Positions 27,544 through 35,744 of a DNA stretch of 64,000 nucleotides are shown piece by piece. Made by a program: the position numbers and the translations under genes. Position 1 is the stretch's first letter; each line of letters opens with the position of its first letter. The stretch is from positions 72,088-136,087 of the forward strand of contig ASPJ01000001.1 in assembly GCA_000405805.1 (NCBI GenBank), written 5' to 3'. Below the pieces are notes generated by a model that ran no database searches, was not told the origin of the DNA, and worked only from the letters and a program-made list of their open reading frames with translations. The DNA is from Fidelibacterota bacterium SCGC AAA003-L08 (lineage in GTDB: Bacteria; Fidelibacterota; Marinisomatia; SCGC-AAA003-L08; D37C17).

Positions 27544-28989
27544 ATGATAAGAATATTAATTATTATAATAATAATAAATTTTTGTTCAGCTCTTAATTAT
27601 AGCGAGGACATTTCGCCAATAATATATAATAATTGCACTTCATGCCACAGGGTTAATGAAATAGGAGCATTTTTACCGTTAACTAATTATTCTGAAGTTA
27701 ATGAAAATAAATATTGGATTGCTTATGCAATTGAGGGGACAGATGATCGGCACGGAGACCCAGTAATGCCTCCATGGCCACCCGACAGATCATTTAGTAC
27801 ATTTATTGATGAACGTTATTTAACAGATCAACAAGTTCATGATTTTCTAGATTGGATTGATTTAGGTGCTCCTCAAGGCGACCCTGTATTAGAAGCTGAA
27901 ATGCCAGATTTCCCAGATGGGTCATCAATTGGAGAACCTGATGTAGTTTTTGAACTTGAAGAGCCATATTTTATTGAGGGTAATGGTGAAGATAATTATA
28001 GATGTTTTGTTATCCCAACAGGGTTTTCTGAAGATAAAGAAATTGCAGCAATTGAATTTAGGCCAGATAATAAAGAAGCCGTACATCATTCAATAATTAC
28101 TGTAGTACCATCAGGATATGCAAATAATATAGATAATGAAGATTCAGAATATGGTTATGAATGCTATGGAGGATTTAACTTAGATATATTAACACCTCTT
28201 GTTGAGGGATATGCACCTGGAATGAGAACTTCCCTTTATCCAGAGGGGATAGGAGATGTAATCCCCGCTAATTCAGATTTGATTGTACAAATGCATTATG
28301 CACCTTTAGATACTGATCAAATAGATCAGTCATCAATTAATATATTTTTTAAAGATGAACCTATAGAAAGATATATTCAAAATCAGCAGTATGCTAATCC
28401 ATTTTTTTTACTACCACCCAATGTAATAACTGAAGTTAGGGATTCAATTGAAGTTACGGCAGATGTCAGCTTGATTCAGATACTCCCTCATTCGCATTTA
28501 CTTGGTAAATCTTGGGAAATTTATGCAGTGACTCCAGAAAATGATACAACTCAGATAATTAAGATTAATAATTGGGATTTTGATTGGCAGAGTTTTTATA
28601 CTCCAGAATATATGATTCCACTTCCTCAAGGTTCTATGATATATGCAAATGCAGTTTATGATAATACTGCAGATAATCCAGACAATCCTAATAATCCACC
28701 ACAATGGACATTTTGGGGAGATGGCACAGAAGATGAGATGTTCTTTATTGCATTTAGATTTGTACCTTATCAAGATGGAGATGAAAATATATATTTGGGA
28801 GATGAAGAAGAATTAGGGGATGTCAATCAAGATGGTACTATTGATGTTTTAGATATAGTTACAATAGTTCAATTTGTATTGAATTTTTCAACTCCGACTG
28901 ATTCTCAATTTGAGTTGTCTGACATTAATCAAGATGAAGTCTTAGATGTTTTGGATATAGTTCATCTAGTAGGTATCATTTTAAATTAA
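27544..28989 (+). CDS. secreted mono-haem cytochrome c / copper type II (PHM-like) monooxygenase-like protein with dockerin-like tail
   Basis: 481 residues: signal peptide (about 1-16), a cytochrome c-like segment with one CTSCH haem site near residue 32 and Met ligands possible in VMPPWPP, a two-domain region resembling copper type II ascorbate-dependent monooxygenases (PHM/DBM fold), and a dockerin-like pair at the end (GDVNQDGTIDVLDIVTIV, SDINQDEVLDVLDIVHLV). Copper-site candidates: the HH pair in KEAVHHSIITVVPSG and His in VQMHYAP for CuH; the HxH of ILPHSHLLGK and Met in DEMFF for CuM. This fusion is seen in marine and planctomycete-type genomes, mostly uncharacterised. Function is inferred as redox chemistry outside the cytoplasm. 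CysQ follows after one base. Confidence 0.82.
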   Translation: MIRILIIIIIINFCSALNYSEDISPIIYNNCTSCHRVNEIGAFLPLTNYSEVNENKYWIAYAIEGTDDRHGDPVMPPWPPDRSFSTFIDERYLTDQQVHDFLDWIDLGAPQGDPVLEAEMPDFPDGSSIGEPDVVFELEEPYFIEGNGEDNYRCFVIPTGFSEDKEIAAIEFRPDNKEAVHHSIITVVPSGYANNIDNEDSEYGYECYGGFNLDILTPLVEGYAPGMRTSLYPEGIGDVIPANSDLIVQMHYAPLDTDQIDQSSINIFFKDEPIERYIQNQQYANPFFLLPPNVITEVRDSIEVTADVSLIQILPHSHLLGKSWEIYAVTPENDTTQIIKINNWDFDWQSFYTPEYMIPLPQGSMIYANAVYDNTADNPDNPNNPPQWTFWGDGTEDEMFFIAFRFVPYQDGDENIYLGDEEELGDVNQDGTIDVLDIVTIVQFVLNFSTPTDSQFELSDINQDEVLDVLDIVHLVGIILN

Positions 28990-28990
28990 T

Positions 28991-29773
28991 ATGCATGAGC
29001 TATTTCAACTTTCTACATATGCTATCAAAAAAGCATCCGATGTAATCTTAAAATATTATAATTCAAGCTATGAAGTGCAAATGAAAGGGATAGGCAACCC
29101 CGTTACTGATGCTGATATTGAAGCGGATGATATTCTCAAAGAAATATTAATGTCTGAAACATCAGATTTTGGATGGCTATCTGAAGAAACCAAAGATTCA
29201 AAATCACGTCTTGACAAAAACATGGTATGGATTGTTGATCCATTGGATGGGACTAAAGAATTTGTAGAAGGCATCCCTAATTTTGTAATAAGTATTGGAC
29301 TTGTAGAAAATGGCAATCCTGTTTTAGGAATTATCTATAACCCTATTTCAAAAGACTTATTTTCAGGTTATAAGAATGATGGTGTAAAGGTTAATGGTGT
29401 TAAGTGTAAAATATCAGATAAAATTGATTTTTCCCAAATGTCTATGTTAAATAGTAGGTCTGAAACAAAATCAGGTTTATGGACATCATATCAAAAGCAT
29501 TTTAAGGATATCATCCCTATTGGAAGTATTGCATATAAATTAGCAATGGTTTCAGCTGGAAGAACAGATATGGTTGCCTCTTTAAAACCCAAAAATGAGT
29601 GGGATATATGTGCAGGACATTGTTTAATCAATGAATCTGGTGGGAAGCTTCTTACTTCTTTAGGCAAAGAAATCAAATACAATAATCCTAATACATTGAT
29701 AACGCCAGGGCTAATAGCTGGTAATCATGAGGTTGTAGATCATATGGTGGAATTAATTAAACAGACAAATTAA
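28991..29773 (+). CDS. cysQ: CysQ-like 3'(2'),5'-bisphosphate nucleotidase (inositol monophosphatase superfamily)
   Basis: 260 residues. Metal-site motifs of the IMPase superfamily: NPVTDADIEADDIL, GWLSEETKDS (Glu-Glu), WIVDPLDGTKEFVEGIPNF, and the C-terminal EWDICAGHCLINESGG. The KEF after DPLDGT is typical of CysQ/BPNT rather than inositol monophosphatases (which have T-N-F). CysQ hydrolyses PAP, the by-product of PAPS-using sulfotransferases and reductases, to AMP. It begins one base after the stop of the cytochrome/copper protein. It pairs logically with the PAPS synthase and sulfotransferase-like genes about 2-5 kb to the left. Confidence 0.88.
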   Translation: MHELFQLSTYAIKKASDVILKYYNSSYEVQMKGIGNPVTDADIEADDILKEILMSETSDFGWLSEETKDSKSRLDKNMVWIVDPLDGTKEFVEGIPNFVISIGLVENGNPVLGIIYNPISKDLFSGYKNDGVKVNGVKCKISDKIDFSQMSMLNSRSETKSGLWTSYQKHFKDIIPIGSIAYKLAMVSAGRTDMVASLKPKNEWDICAGHCLINESGGKLLTSLGKEIKYNNPNTLITPGLIAGNHEVVDHMVELIKQTN

Positions 29774-29777
29774 AATT

Positions 29778-30845
29778 ATGATAAAATCTATCAACAGTCA
29801 TATTACTGCATCAAAATATATATATAATCTAATAAAGCATAATCAAGATAATCCTCCTAAAATAAAATATTCTGATGAATATTATAAAGGTCCTTCTGGC
29901 GAGGATGTTCCACTTAGAATATTTCATCCTAAAAAAGAGAAAAAATTATCAGTTATCATATTTCCTGGAGCATCTCCATTTGCAGAGGAACACCCTGGGA
30001 TGATAAACTTAGCCAGCATTATTGCAAAACTAGGATATAAAGTATTTATTCCTCGAATCACTCCACTTAAAAATTTAGACATTACAGATGTTAATGCTGA
30101 ATGGTTTGCAAATGCCTATGAGAAAATAAGTAAACGAGATGATATTGACTCAACCTGCATTGCTATTACCGGAATTAGTTTTGGAGGATCTCTCCTTCTA
30201 AATTCTATGCTTGATAATCGCATGAAAACACCTCATCCAAAATCATTAATGATTTATGGGGCAGCATTTAATCTTAATAGGGGTTTTGAATTTTTATTGA
30301 ATGGTGAAATTACTCATAATAATGAGACAATTAAAATTAAACCTAATGAATGGGGTGTGTCAGTAATTTTACATAATTTTTTATCAAGTACAGATGTTGG
30401 ATTTGATACTAAGAGGATAAGAGAAGTATTGAAATATAGGATGCAAGATAATATGAATAAAGTAGAAGATCTATCAAATACTTTAAGCAGCCATGATAAA
30501 GAGTTTATTGAAGCAGTTTTAAATGTTGAATATACTGATGAAATTAAAAAGATTATTCATCAAATAATGAATGAACAAAAAGATGAGATTGATAAAATAT
30601 CGCCACAAAACTTTTGCGAAAAAATCACAAGCAAGATGTTTATTATGCATGGAGCAAATGATTCAATGGTTCCATTTACAGAGTCTGTAGAAATGCACGA
30701 AAATATAGAAAATAGCGAGCTATTAATTTCTTATTTATATGAACATAAAGAAATTTCAACAAATAGAGGAATCCTTTTCAAGTTATATGAGCTTTTAAAG
30801 ATGGAAAGATTTTTTGCCTCTTATTTCAGGTATAATGAAAGTTAA
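29778..30845 (+). CDS. alpha/beta hydrolase
   Basis: 355 residues with an alpha/beta-hydrolase core: SVIIFPGASPFAEEHPGM (oxyanion strand), the nucleophile elbow GISFGGSLLL, and MHGANDSMVPFTESVEMH where the acid Asp lies. The final catalytic His should follow the last strand; YLYEHKEIS is a candidate. An insert of about 90 residues rich in charged helices lies between the core halves as a lid. No signal peptide. The gene begins 4 bases after cysQ and its end overlaps the next start by 11 bases, so it belongs to the 27544-31479 operon. The substrate is unknown. Confidence 0.82.
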   Translation: MIKSINSHITASKYIYNLIKHNQDNPPKIKYSDEYYKGPSGEDVPLRIFHPKKEKKLSVIIFPGASPFAEEHPGMINLASIIAKLGYKVFIPRITPLKNLDITDVNAEWFANAYEKISKRDDIDSTCIAITGISFGGSLLLNSMLDNRMKTPHPKSLMIYGAAFNLNRGFEFLLNGEITHNNETIKIKPNEWGVSVILHNFLSSTDVGFDTKRIREVLKYRMQDNMNKVEDLSNTLSSHDKEFIEAVLNVEYTDEIKKIIHQIMNEQKDEIDKISPQNFCEKITSKMFIMHGANDSMVPFTESVEMHENIENSELLISYLYEHKEISTNRGILFKLYELLKMERFFASYFRYNES

Positions 30846-31479
30846 ATCATTTAAAGGTGGATTTGATAAAAATTTCTGTTATCTGATATGGTGTGAAGAT
30901 ACGATGGAGGGTGCTATTGTAGATCCTTCTACTGAGCCATTAGAAATTTTTGAGTTTATTGAAAGTAATAATATAATATTATCTAAGATACTAATTACCC
31001 ATACTCATCATGACCATATATGTTATTTATCTGACTTTACCTATAAATATCCCAATATTACAATATGCGGATACAATAGTACTCGTAAATCTCTAGGGAA
31101 TAATTTCTTAGGTTTTAAAAATAATGATATAATTTCTATTGGCACAAATATGTTTACAATTTTATATACACCAGGCCATTACGATGATTCTATATGTTTT
31201 TGGAGTATCAAGAATAGAATAATTTTTACAGGTGATACTGTTTTTGTAGGACGATCAGGGAGGACTGTTAACCCATATAGTAACATTTCAGATTTATATA
31301 ACAGTATATATAATATTATCTTAAAATTAGATAAAAATACTATTATTCACCCAGGACATGATTATGGCAGCTCTTCAACTATAAGCATTTTTGAAAATAT
31401 CAAGTCATCCTCATTTTTTTCCTGTAATTCTAAAGAAGAATTTATAGATGTAATGGATGAATTCGAGAAAAATAGATAG
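30835..31479 (+). CDS. metallo-beta-lactamase-fold hydrolase (glyoxalase II / persulfide-dioxygenase-like)
   Basis: 214 residues from the ATG at 30835; an upstream in-frame ATG at 30814 lies further inside the previous gene and is less likely. Metal motifs: ITHTHHDHICYL (HxHxDH), TPGHYDDSICFW, FTGDTVFVGRSGRT (bridging Asp), and IIHPGHDYG (C-terminal His). GRSGRT corresponds to GCGR/GRxDF of GloB/ETHE1 relatives. Family roles are thioester hydrolysis or glutathione persulfide oxidation; I cannot choose, though a sulfur-related role would suit the neighbourhood. The end of the preceding gene overlaps this start by 11 bases. Confidence 0.88.
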   Translation: MKVKSFKGGFDKNFCYLIWCEDTMEGAIVDPSTEPLEIFEFIESNNIILSKILITHTHHDHICYLSDFTYKYPNITICGYNSTRKSLGNNFLGFKNNDIISIGTNMFTILYTPGHYDDSICFWSIKNRIIFTGDTVFVGRSGRTVNPYSNISDLYNSIYNIILKLDKNTIIHPGHDYGSSSTISIFENIKSSSFFSCNSKEEFIDVMDEFEKNR

Positions 31480-31550
31480 ATTTTTTAAATACAGACTACT
31501 CAGTCGATAATTAGAATAATGTTTTTAAAAAAGTAATAGAGAAAAAATGT

Positions 31551-31579
31551 TTGTTTTTTTGACGAGAAACCCCTATAAT
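31551..31579 (+). promoter_or_regulatory. probable promoter of the 75-residue protein gene
   Basis: A perfect -10 hexamer TATAAT at 31574-31579 has TTGTTT at 31551-31556 with a 17-base spacer. The region can also be read as a Bacteroidetes-style TTG followed about 20 bases later by TATAATTG (near TAnnTTTG). The strict TTGACG at 31559 is only 9 bases from the -10 and is not used. About 75 bases of AT-rich leader with repeated TTTAAAACTTTAAAAC then lead to an AAGGAGAG ribosome site. Confidence 0.55.
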
Positions 31580-31654
31580 TGATGGTTAGTTTTAAAACTT
31601 TAAAACTTTAGTTTAGAATTTTAAAATACAATAAATAATCAAGGAGAGAAAAAA

Positions 31655-31882
31655 ATGGCTGAAAAAGTAGCAAAAACAGGTGTTTCTAAAGAAAAAGGGT
31701 ACTTATACTATTTAGATAAAAGTGGCAATGTGTCACGTTCAAAAATGGCAAGAGGCGCAAACAAAGGCGGTAACGCTGAAGTTGTAGCATCTGCTGGTGT
31801 TAAAAGAGAATCTGGCTGGTTGTATTTTGTTGATAAAGACGGTGATGTTTCTAGAGCAAAAATGGCAAGAGGCCGTAAATAA
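31655..31882 (+). CDS. small basic protein made of two tandem copies of one motif, unknown function
   Basis: 75 residues. Residues about 8-34 and 48-73 are near copies: TGVSKEKGYLYYLDKSGNV-SRSKMARG and AGVKRESGWLYFVDKDGDV-SRAKMARG, joined by a Gly/Asn linker (ANKGGN). Each unit looks like a beta-hairpin (YLYYLDKSGNVS) with a basic Lys-Met-Ala-Arg-Gly end. The protein is strongly basic with no signal peptide or membrane segment. Its use of GGT/GGC, CGT and GTT codons is richer than in its neighbours. With its private promoter, AAGGAGAG ribosome site and strong terminator, this suggests high expression. A nucleic-acid or ribosome-associated role is possible. I recall similar small duplicated proteins annotated hypothetical in other bacteria but know no function. 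Confidence 0.85.
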   Translation: MAEKVAKTGVSKEKGYLYYLDKSGNVSRSKMARGANKGGNAEVVASAGVKRESGWLYFVDKDGDVSRAKMARGRK

Positions 31883-31904
31883 TTAACTCTTAGTTATTTG
31901 TTAT

Positions 31905-31937
31905 AAAAAACCCCATCTAATAAAGTTGGGGTTTTTT
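31905..31937 (+). terminator. intrinsic terminator after the 75-residue protein gene
   Basis: AAAAAACCCCA (31905-31915) pairs with TGGGGTTTTTT (31927-31937), with one T-T mismatch then a CT/AG extension around an ATAAA loop, and a run of six Ts on the 3' side. It starts 22 bases after the stop codon and ends 10 bases before the next gene. The A-run makes it potentially bidirectional. Confidence 0.92.
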
Positions 31938-31947
31938 ATTATATAAA

Positions 31948-33225
31948 ATGTATTATTCTATAATTATAATTTTCATTTCAATAATATTTTCTCAAAATAT
32001 TGAAACAATCAAAATTGAGGGAAATAAAAAAACTCATGAATACATAATTCTTCGTGAAATCAAACAGGAAGTTAATACTGAGTTTAATGAAACTATCCTC
32101 ATCGAAGATAAAAACAGAATATATAACTTAGGTTTATTCTCAAGTGTAGATATTCAAATTATTAAAAATACATATTTAGTGACAGTGAGTGAAATGTGGT
32201 ATATATGGCCATTCCCAATAATTAAATATGATAATAAGAGTGAGAAAATAAGCTATGGAGGAGGAGTTGCTCATAATAATTTCAGAGGAAGAGATACAGA
32301 TATTGTTCTGGGAACAACCTTTGGAAATGTAAAAGAATATTTTTTATGGTATCAGAATCCATGGATATCAGGAGATCATAATTCAGTAGAAATGGGTCTC
32401 TATAATCAATCTTCAGATCATTTCATTTATAATATTTTAGAGAAAGATAAAGGTTTTTTTGTTGAAGGGGGCTTTTATAAAGGCTATAATAATCAATTTA
32501 ATTTCTGGATTAATTATAATAGTAAGGTAATGAATGAAATAGAAGATTCAGATAAAGATATTCTGGAATCAGAGCATTTAAGTCAAACAGATTTTAGTTA
32601 TGTGCGCTTAGGTTCTCAGTATACATATGATACCAGGGATATTTATGTCGACCCAAATGCAGGTATTTTTTTCAACATTGGATTGACGGGTTTATTCGGG
32701 CTGGATGATACAAAGAATATTTATGAAATTGAAACTCATTTTAGTATATATAAGAATCTCATTAGTAGTATTTATGAGGGAGGTTCATATCAGGGGATCT
32801 ATCTTAGTCCAGTTTTTAAATACAGTTTATTCTCTAAATTTCAATATTCAACTTCTGAACTACCTATATTTAAAAAAGAATATATTGGGGGACAGGATTA
32901 TATTAGAGGATATTCACCCATACCATCTGAAAATTCTATGAGCAATTCAAGAGAGCTTATAGAGGTTGATAATTTTTTAATTAATACTTTTGAAGTTCAG
33001 AGTACGCTCATTAAACGCAAAGAATATTTAGATAAGGTAGAAATGGGAATTGATTTTGTTCTTTTTGCAGATTGGGGAGTAGGATATAATTTGAATAAAT
33101 CCATTAATTTTGATAATTCTCTATTTGGATATGGAGCAGGCTTGAGAATATTTATAATGGGAGCTGTAATTAAAATCGATTATGGATTTAATTCTAAAAG
33201 CACATCTCAATTACATTTGTTTTAG
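31948..33225 (+). CDS. outer-membrane beta-barrel of the BamA/TamA (D15) superfamily with one POTRA domain
   Basis: 425 residues, shorter than BamA (about 800). A signal peptide (MYYSIIIIFISIIFSQ) is followed by a single POTRA-like domain (about 17-90: IETIKIEGNKKTHEYIILREI, YNLGLFSSVDIQI). Then comes a 16-strand-type barrel with alternating aromatics, the FYxGG/YIRGY signature (KKEYIGGQDYIRGYSP, equivalent to the VRGY/RGF motif of Omp85) and a barrel end GAVIKIDYGFNSKSTSQLHLF with C-terminal aromatic. Such single-POTRA barrels resemble patatin-associated or 'surface antigen' Omp85 proteins. It may insert or export a small set of proteins; the partner is unknown. Its stop is 2 bases from the convergent plsY stop. 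Confidence 0.85.
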   Translation: MYYSIIIIFISIIFSQNIETIKIEGNKKTHEYIILREIKQEVNTEFNETILIEDKNRIYNLGLFSSVDIQIIKNTYLVTVSEMWYIWPFPIIKYDNKSEKISYGGGVAHNNFRGRDTDIVLGTTFGNVKEYFLWYQNPWISGDHNSVEMGLYNQSSDHFIYNILEKDKGFFVEGGFYKGYNNQFNFWINYNSKVMNEIEDSDKDILESEHLSQTDFSYVRLGSQYTYDTRDIYVDPNAGIFFNIGLTGLFGLDDTKNIYEIETHFSIYKNLISSIYEGGSYQGIYLSPVFKYSLFSKFQYSTSELPIFKKEYIGGQDYIRGYSPIPSENSMSNSRELIEVDNFLINTFEVQSTLIKRKEYLDKVEMGIDFVLFADWGVGYNLNKSINFDNSLFGYGAGLRIFIMGAVIKIDYGFNSKSTSQLHLF

Positions 33226-33227
33226 AA

Positions 33228-33875
33228 TCATTGTTTTTTAAAAATCATAATTTTTTCAAATTGATTTTCATTCCCTTGATACATCCGTATAATATTACTT
33301 CGATGAGTAAAAATTATAAGCACGGCACAGGCAATCCCAAATCCCATAAGTTCATTTAAAACTATATCTGGAGAAATACATAGATATAAGGGGAATGATA
33401 TACCTGTTAGTATAGTCCCAAGGCCAACATATCCAGTTAATATGAGAACAAGTAGCCATATTCCTATTAATATTAGAATAGTATATGGTGGCAAGCTTAA
33501 TCCTATTAGCACCCCAATGAGAGTTCCAGCTCCTTTACCTCCTTTTAAATTATGATAGATAGGATATATATGTCCCAGCACAGAGGCAAACCCACACATT
33601 AAACTCAGCAGGAATATATCTTGTGATGGTATCCCCATAGATTCAGAAAGTACAGTCCCAATATAATGTATAGCAATCCACCCTTTTGAGATATCAATGG
33701 CAATTACTCCAAGCGCAAACAATGCCCCTTGGGTTCTAAATGCATTTGTGCCACCCGCATTACCACTACCCATTGTACGTATATCAACTTTTTTAAATTT
33801 TCCAATAACCATGCTTCCTGATATTGATCCTAGGAGGTATGAAAGGAACATTAATAGGATTGGTATTATATCCAT
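33228..33875 (-). CDS. plsY: glycerol-3-phosphate acyltransferase PlsY (acyl-phosphate dependent)
   Basis: 215 residues with five membrane helices and the three PlsY motifs: SYLLGSISGSMVIGK (motif 1), RTMGSGNAGGTNAFR, and HIYPIYHNLKGGKGAGT (glycerol-3-phosphate-binding, GGKG). PlsY transfers the acyl group from acyl-phosphate to glycerol-3-phosphate, the first step of phospholipid synthesis. The upstream gene on the same strand is a FakA-FakB-like fusion whose stop abuts this start (zero gap). Fak makes acyl-phosphate from fatty acid and ATP, so the pair suggests direct channelling of exogenous or recycled fatty acids. Confidence 0.95.
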   Translation of the reverse strand: MDIIPILLMFLSYLLGSISGSMVIGKFKKVDIRTMGSGNAGGTNAFRTQGALFALGVIAIDISKGWIAIHYIGTVLSESMGIPSQDIFLLSLMCGFASVLGHIYPIYHNLKGGKGAGTLIGVLIGLSLPPYTILILIGIWLLVLILTGYVGLGTILTGISFPLYLCISPDIVLNELMGFGIACAVLIIFTHRSNIIRMYQGNENQFEKIMIFKKQ

Positions 33876-35687
33876 TTATGATATCTTTTTATATTTTTGG
33901 ATACCAACAAGTAATGCCCCAGGGCCAGTATGAACACCAAGCGCAGAACCTATTTCCAATAAATCGATAGATTCAATATTTTTGAATCCTTTTTTAATAA
34001 AGTCCATTAATACATGAGCATCTTCTACACAATTTGCATGTCCTATTAAGATTCTATATCTTTTAGATAGGTTATGTTCATTAATTACAAATTTTGCTAA
34101 CTTTTTAGGTCTTTTTTTATTTCCAAATAGTATACCAGCTGGTTTCATAGCTCCATCGGGCCCTGTAGATAATATAGGTTTTACATGCAGAAAATCAGTA
34201 ATTATCTTAACTGCTTTTGGGACTCTTCCACCCTTTACTGAATAATTTAAATCTTTAACAGATGCGTATATATAAGTATCTTTTCGAATTTTATTTATTT
34301 CTTTTATGATTTTTTCATGAGATTTTCCCATTTTTACTAGTTCTGCAGCATGAGTAACAATTAAGCCTAATCCTACAGAAATATTGTGAGAATCTATTAC
34401 TGATACACTTGCTTCTGGAGTTCTTTTAATAGCTGTTTTTGCAGATTGCAATGTTCCACTTAGTTTATGAGGTATATGGATAGATATAATTGATTTATAA
34501 TGAGAACTTAGAAACTGATACTGCCTCCTAAAATCACCCGGAACAGGTTGAGAAGTTTGCGGGTGAGCTGGATTAGATTCGAGTTCTTTAAAAAATTCTG
34601 TAGTACTCTGTGATACTTTATCAATATATCCTTTATCTCCAAAACTATATCTTACAGGCACAACATGGATATCTAAATTATTTTCATTAAAATCTGCCCC
34701 TGAATCAGTAATAATAGCGACATCATTTTTTTTATCTCCATGTGAAGAGTCTTGTTGATGTATCATATCATCTGCTTTTTGTCCAGTCACAGTCCCAAAA
34801 TTTTCACAGATTGAAAAAATTGAAGCAGGATTATTTGTATGAATATGGATTTTTGCTCTTTTACGTGATCCAGCAACTACCATACTATCTCCAGAGTTTA
34901 TTAGAGCCTGTTTAATATCTGTTCGATCTATAGATTCGGAGTCATCAATTATCATACATTCCGTGCAGAATCGATAAATAAGATCATTTACATGAATATC
35001 ATGATTATCACCAGGGTCTGCTATAGGCATTATTTCTCCATACTCCTCCTCTATTGAACCATCTTTAATAAATTCATACATACCAACAATGAAATCTACA
35101 AAACCCTGTGCTCCAGCATCAACAACACCTGCTTTTTTAAGAAGAGGCATTAAATTAGGAGTATTTTTAAGAGATTTTTCAGCTTTTACTAATGATATTT
35201 CTAGTATTTTCTCTATATCAGTTTCACCTTGCGAGCTAAGCGCTTCTAATTTTTTTGAAAAATCATTAATAACAGTAAGAATAGTACCTTCTTTAGGCTC
35301 AGATAAAGCATCACGAGCATATTCAGAGCCTTTAATAAATGCAATTGATAATTCTTTAGCATTCATTGATTCAAGGCCAACTGATCCATCGCTTAATCCT
35401 TGGAAAAATTGTGCCAATATAGCGCCAGAATTACCTCTAGCACCATCAAGAGCCGAGTCAGCAACTCCTTCAAGCATATCATCAATTCTTGAATGAACAT
35501 GATCAGAAGTTCCATCTAATATAGCATTCATAGTAAACGCCATATTGGTCCCAGTATCCCCATCAGGTACAGGGAATACATTAATCTTATTTAGATAATC
35601 CTGATGGGCAACTACTTTACGTGTACCAGCGACAATAGCATGATGTAGCATAAAGCCATTTATAGATTTAATTTTTTTCTTATTCAT
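33876..35687 (-). CDS. fused fatty-acid kinase: FakA-like (DhaL/DAK2) kinase plus DegV-like fatty-acid-binding domain
   Basis: 603 residues. N-terminal DhaL-type kinase domain (about 1-205): INVFPVPDGDTGTNMAFTM and the nucleotide-site DGARGNSGAILAQFFQG. The FakA middle domain (about 220-320) contains RFCTECMIID and AKIHIHTNNP. C-terminal DegV domain (about 325-603): VAIITDSGADF, VPVRYSFGDKGYIDK, HPQTSQPVPGDF, IHIPHKLSGTLQSA, and the closing GSALGVHTGPGALLVG. In Firmicutes FakA and FakB are separate proteins that phosphorylate fatty acids; here they are one chain. The plsY gene follows with no gap. The ATG at 35687 is the only good start. Confidence 0.92.
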   Translation of the reverse strand: MNKKKIKSINGFMLHHAIVAGTRKVVAHQDYLNKINVFPVPDGDTGTNMAFTMNAILDGTSDHVHSRIDDMLEGVADSALDGARGNSGAILAQFFQGLSDGSVGLESMNAKELSIAFIKGSEYARDALSEPKEGTILTVINDFSKKLEALSSQGETDIEKILEISLVKAEKSLKNTPNLMPLLKKAGVVDAGAQGFVDFIVGMYEFIKDGSIEEEYGEIMPIADPGDNHDIHVNDLIYRFCTECMIIDDSESIDRTDIKQALINSGDSMVVAGSRKRAKIHIHTNNPASIFSICENFGTVTGQKADDMIHQQDSSHGDKKNDVAIITDSGADFNENNLDIHVVPVRYSFGDKGYIDKVSQSTTEFFKELESNPAHPQTSQPVPGDFRRQYQFLSSHYKSIISIHIPHKLSGTLQSAKTAIKRTPEASVSVIDSHNISVGLGLIVTHAAELVKMGKSHEKIIKEINKIRKDTYIYASVKDLNYSVKGGRVPKAVKIITDFLHVKPILSTGPDGAMKPAGILFGNKKRPKKLAKFVINEHNLSKRYRILIGHANCVEDAHVLMDFIKKGFKNIESIDLLEIGSALGVHTGPGALLVGIQKYKKIS

Positions 35688-35744
35688 ATTATTATTATTA
35701 ATATTAGTTAATAATTTAATAATATTTATAGAATTAATCGGAAT

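Noticed and set aside
31559..31579. TTGACG plus TATAAT before the 75-residue protein gene
   Set aside because: The spacer is only 9 bases, far from 17; TTGTTT further upstream is the better partner.
33697..35496. Rightward frames opposite plsY and the fatty-acid-kinase fusion
   Set aside because: They lie entirely inside conserved genes on the other strand, with low-complexity translations; counted as shadows.
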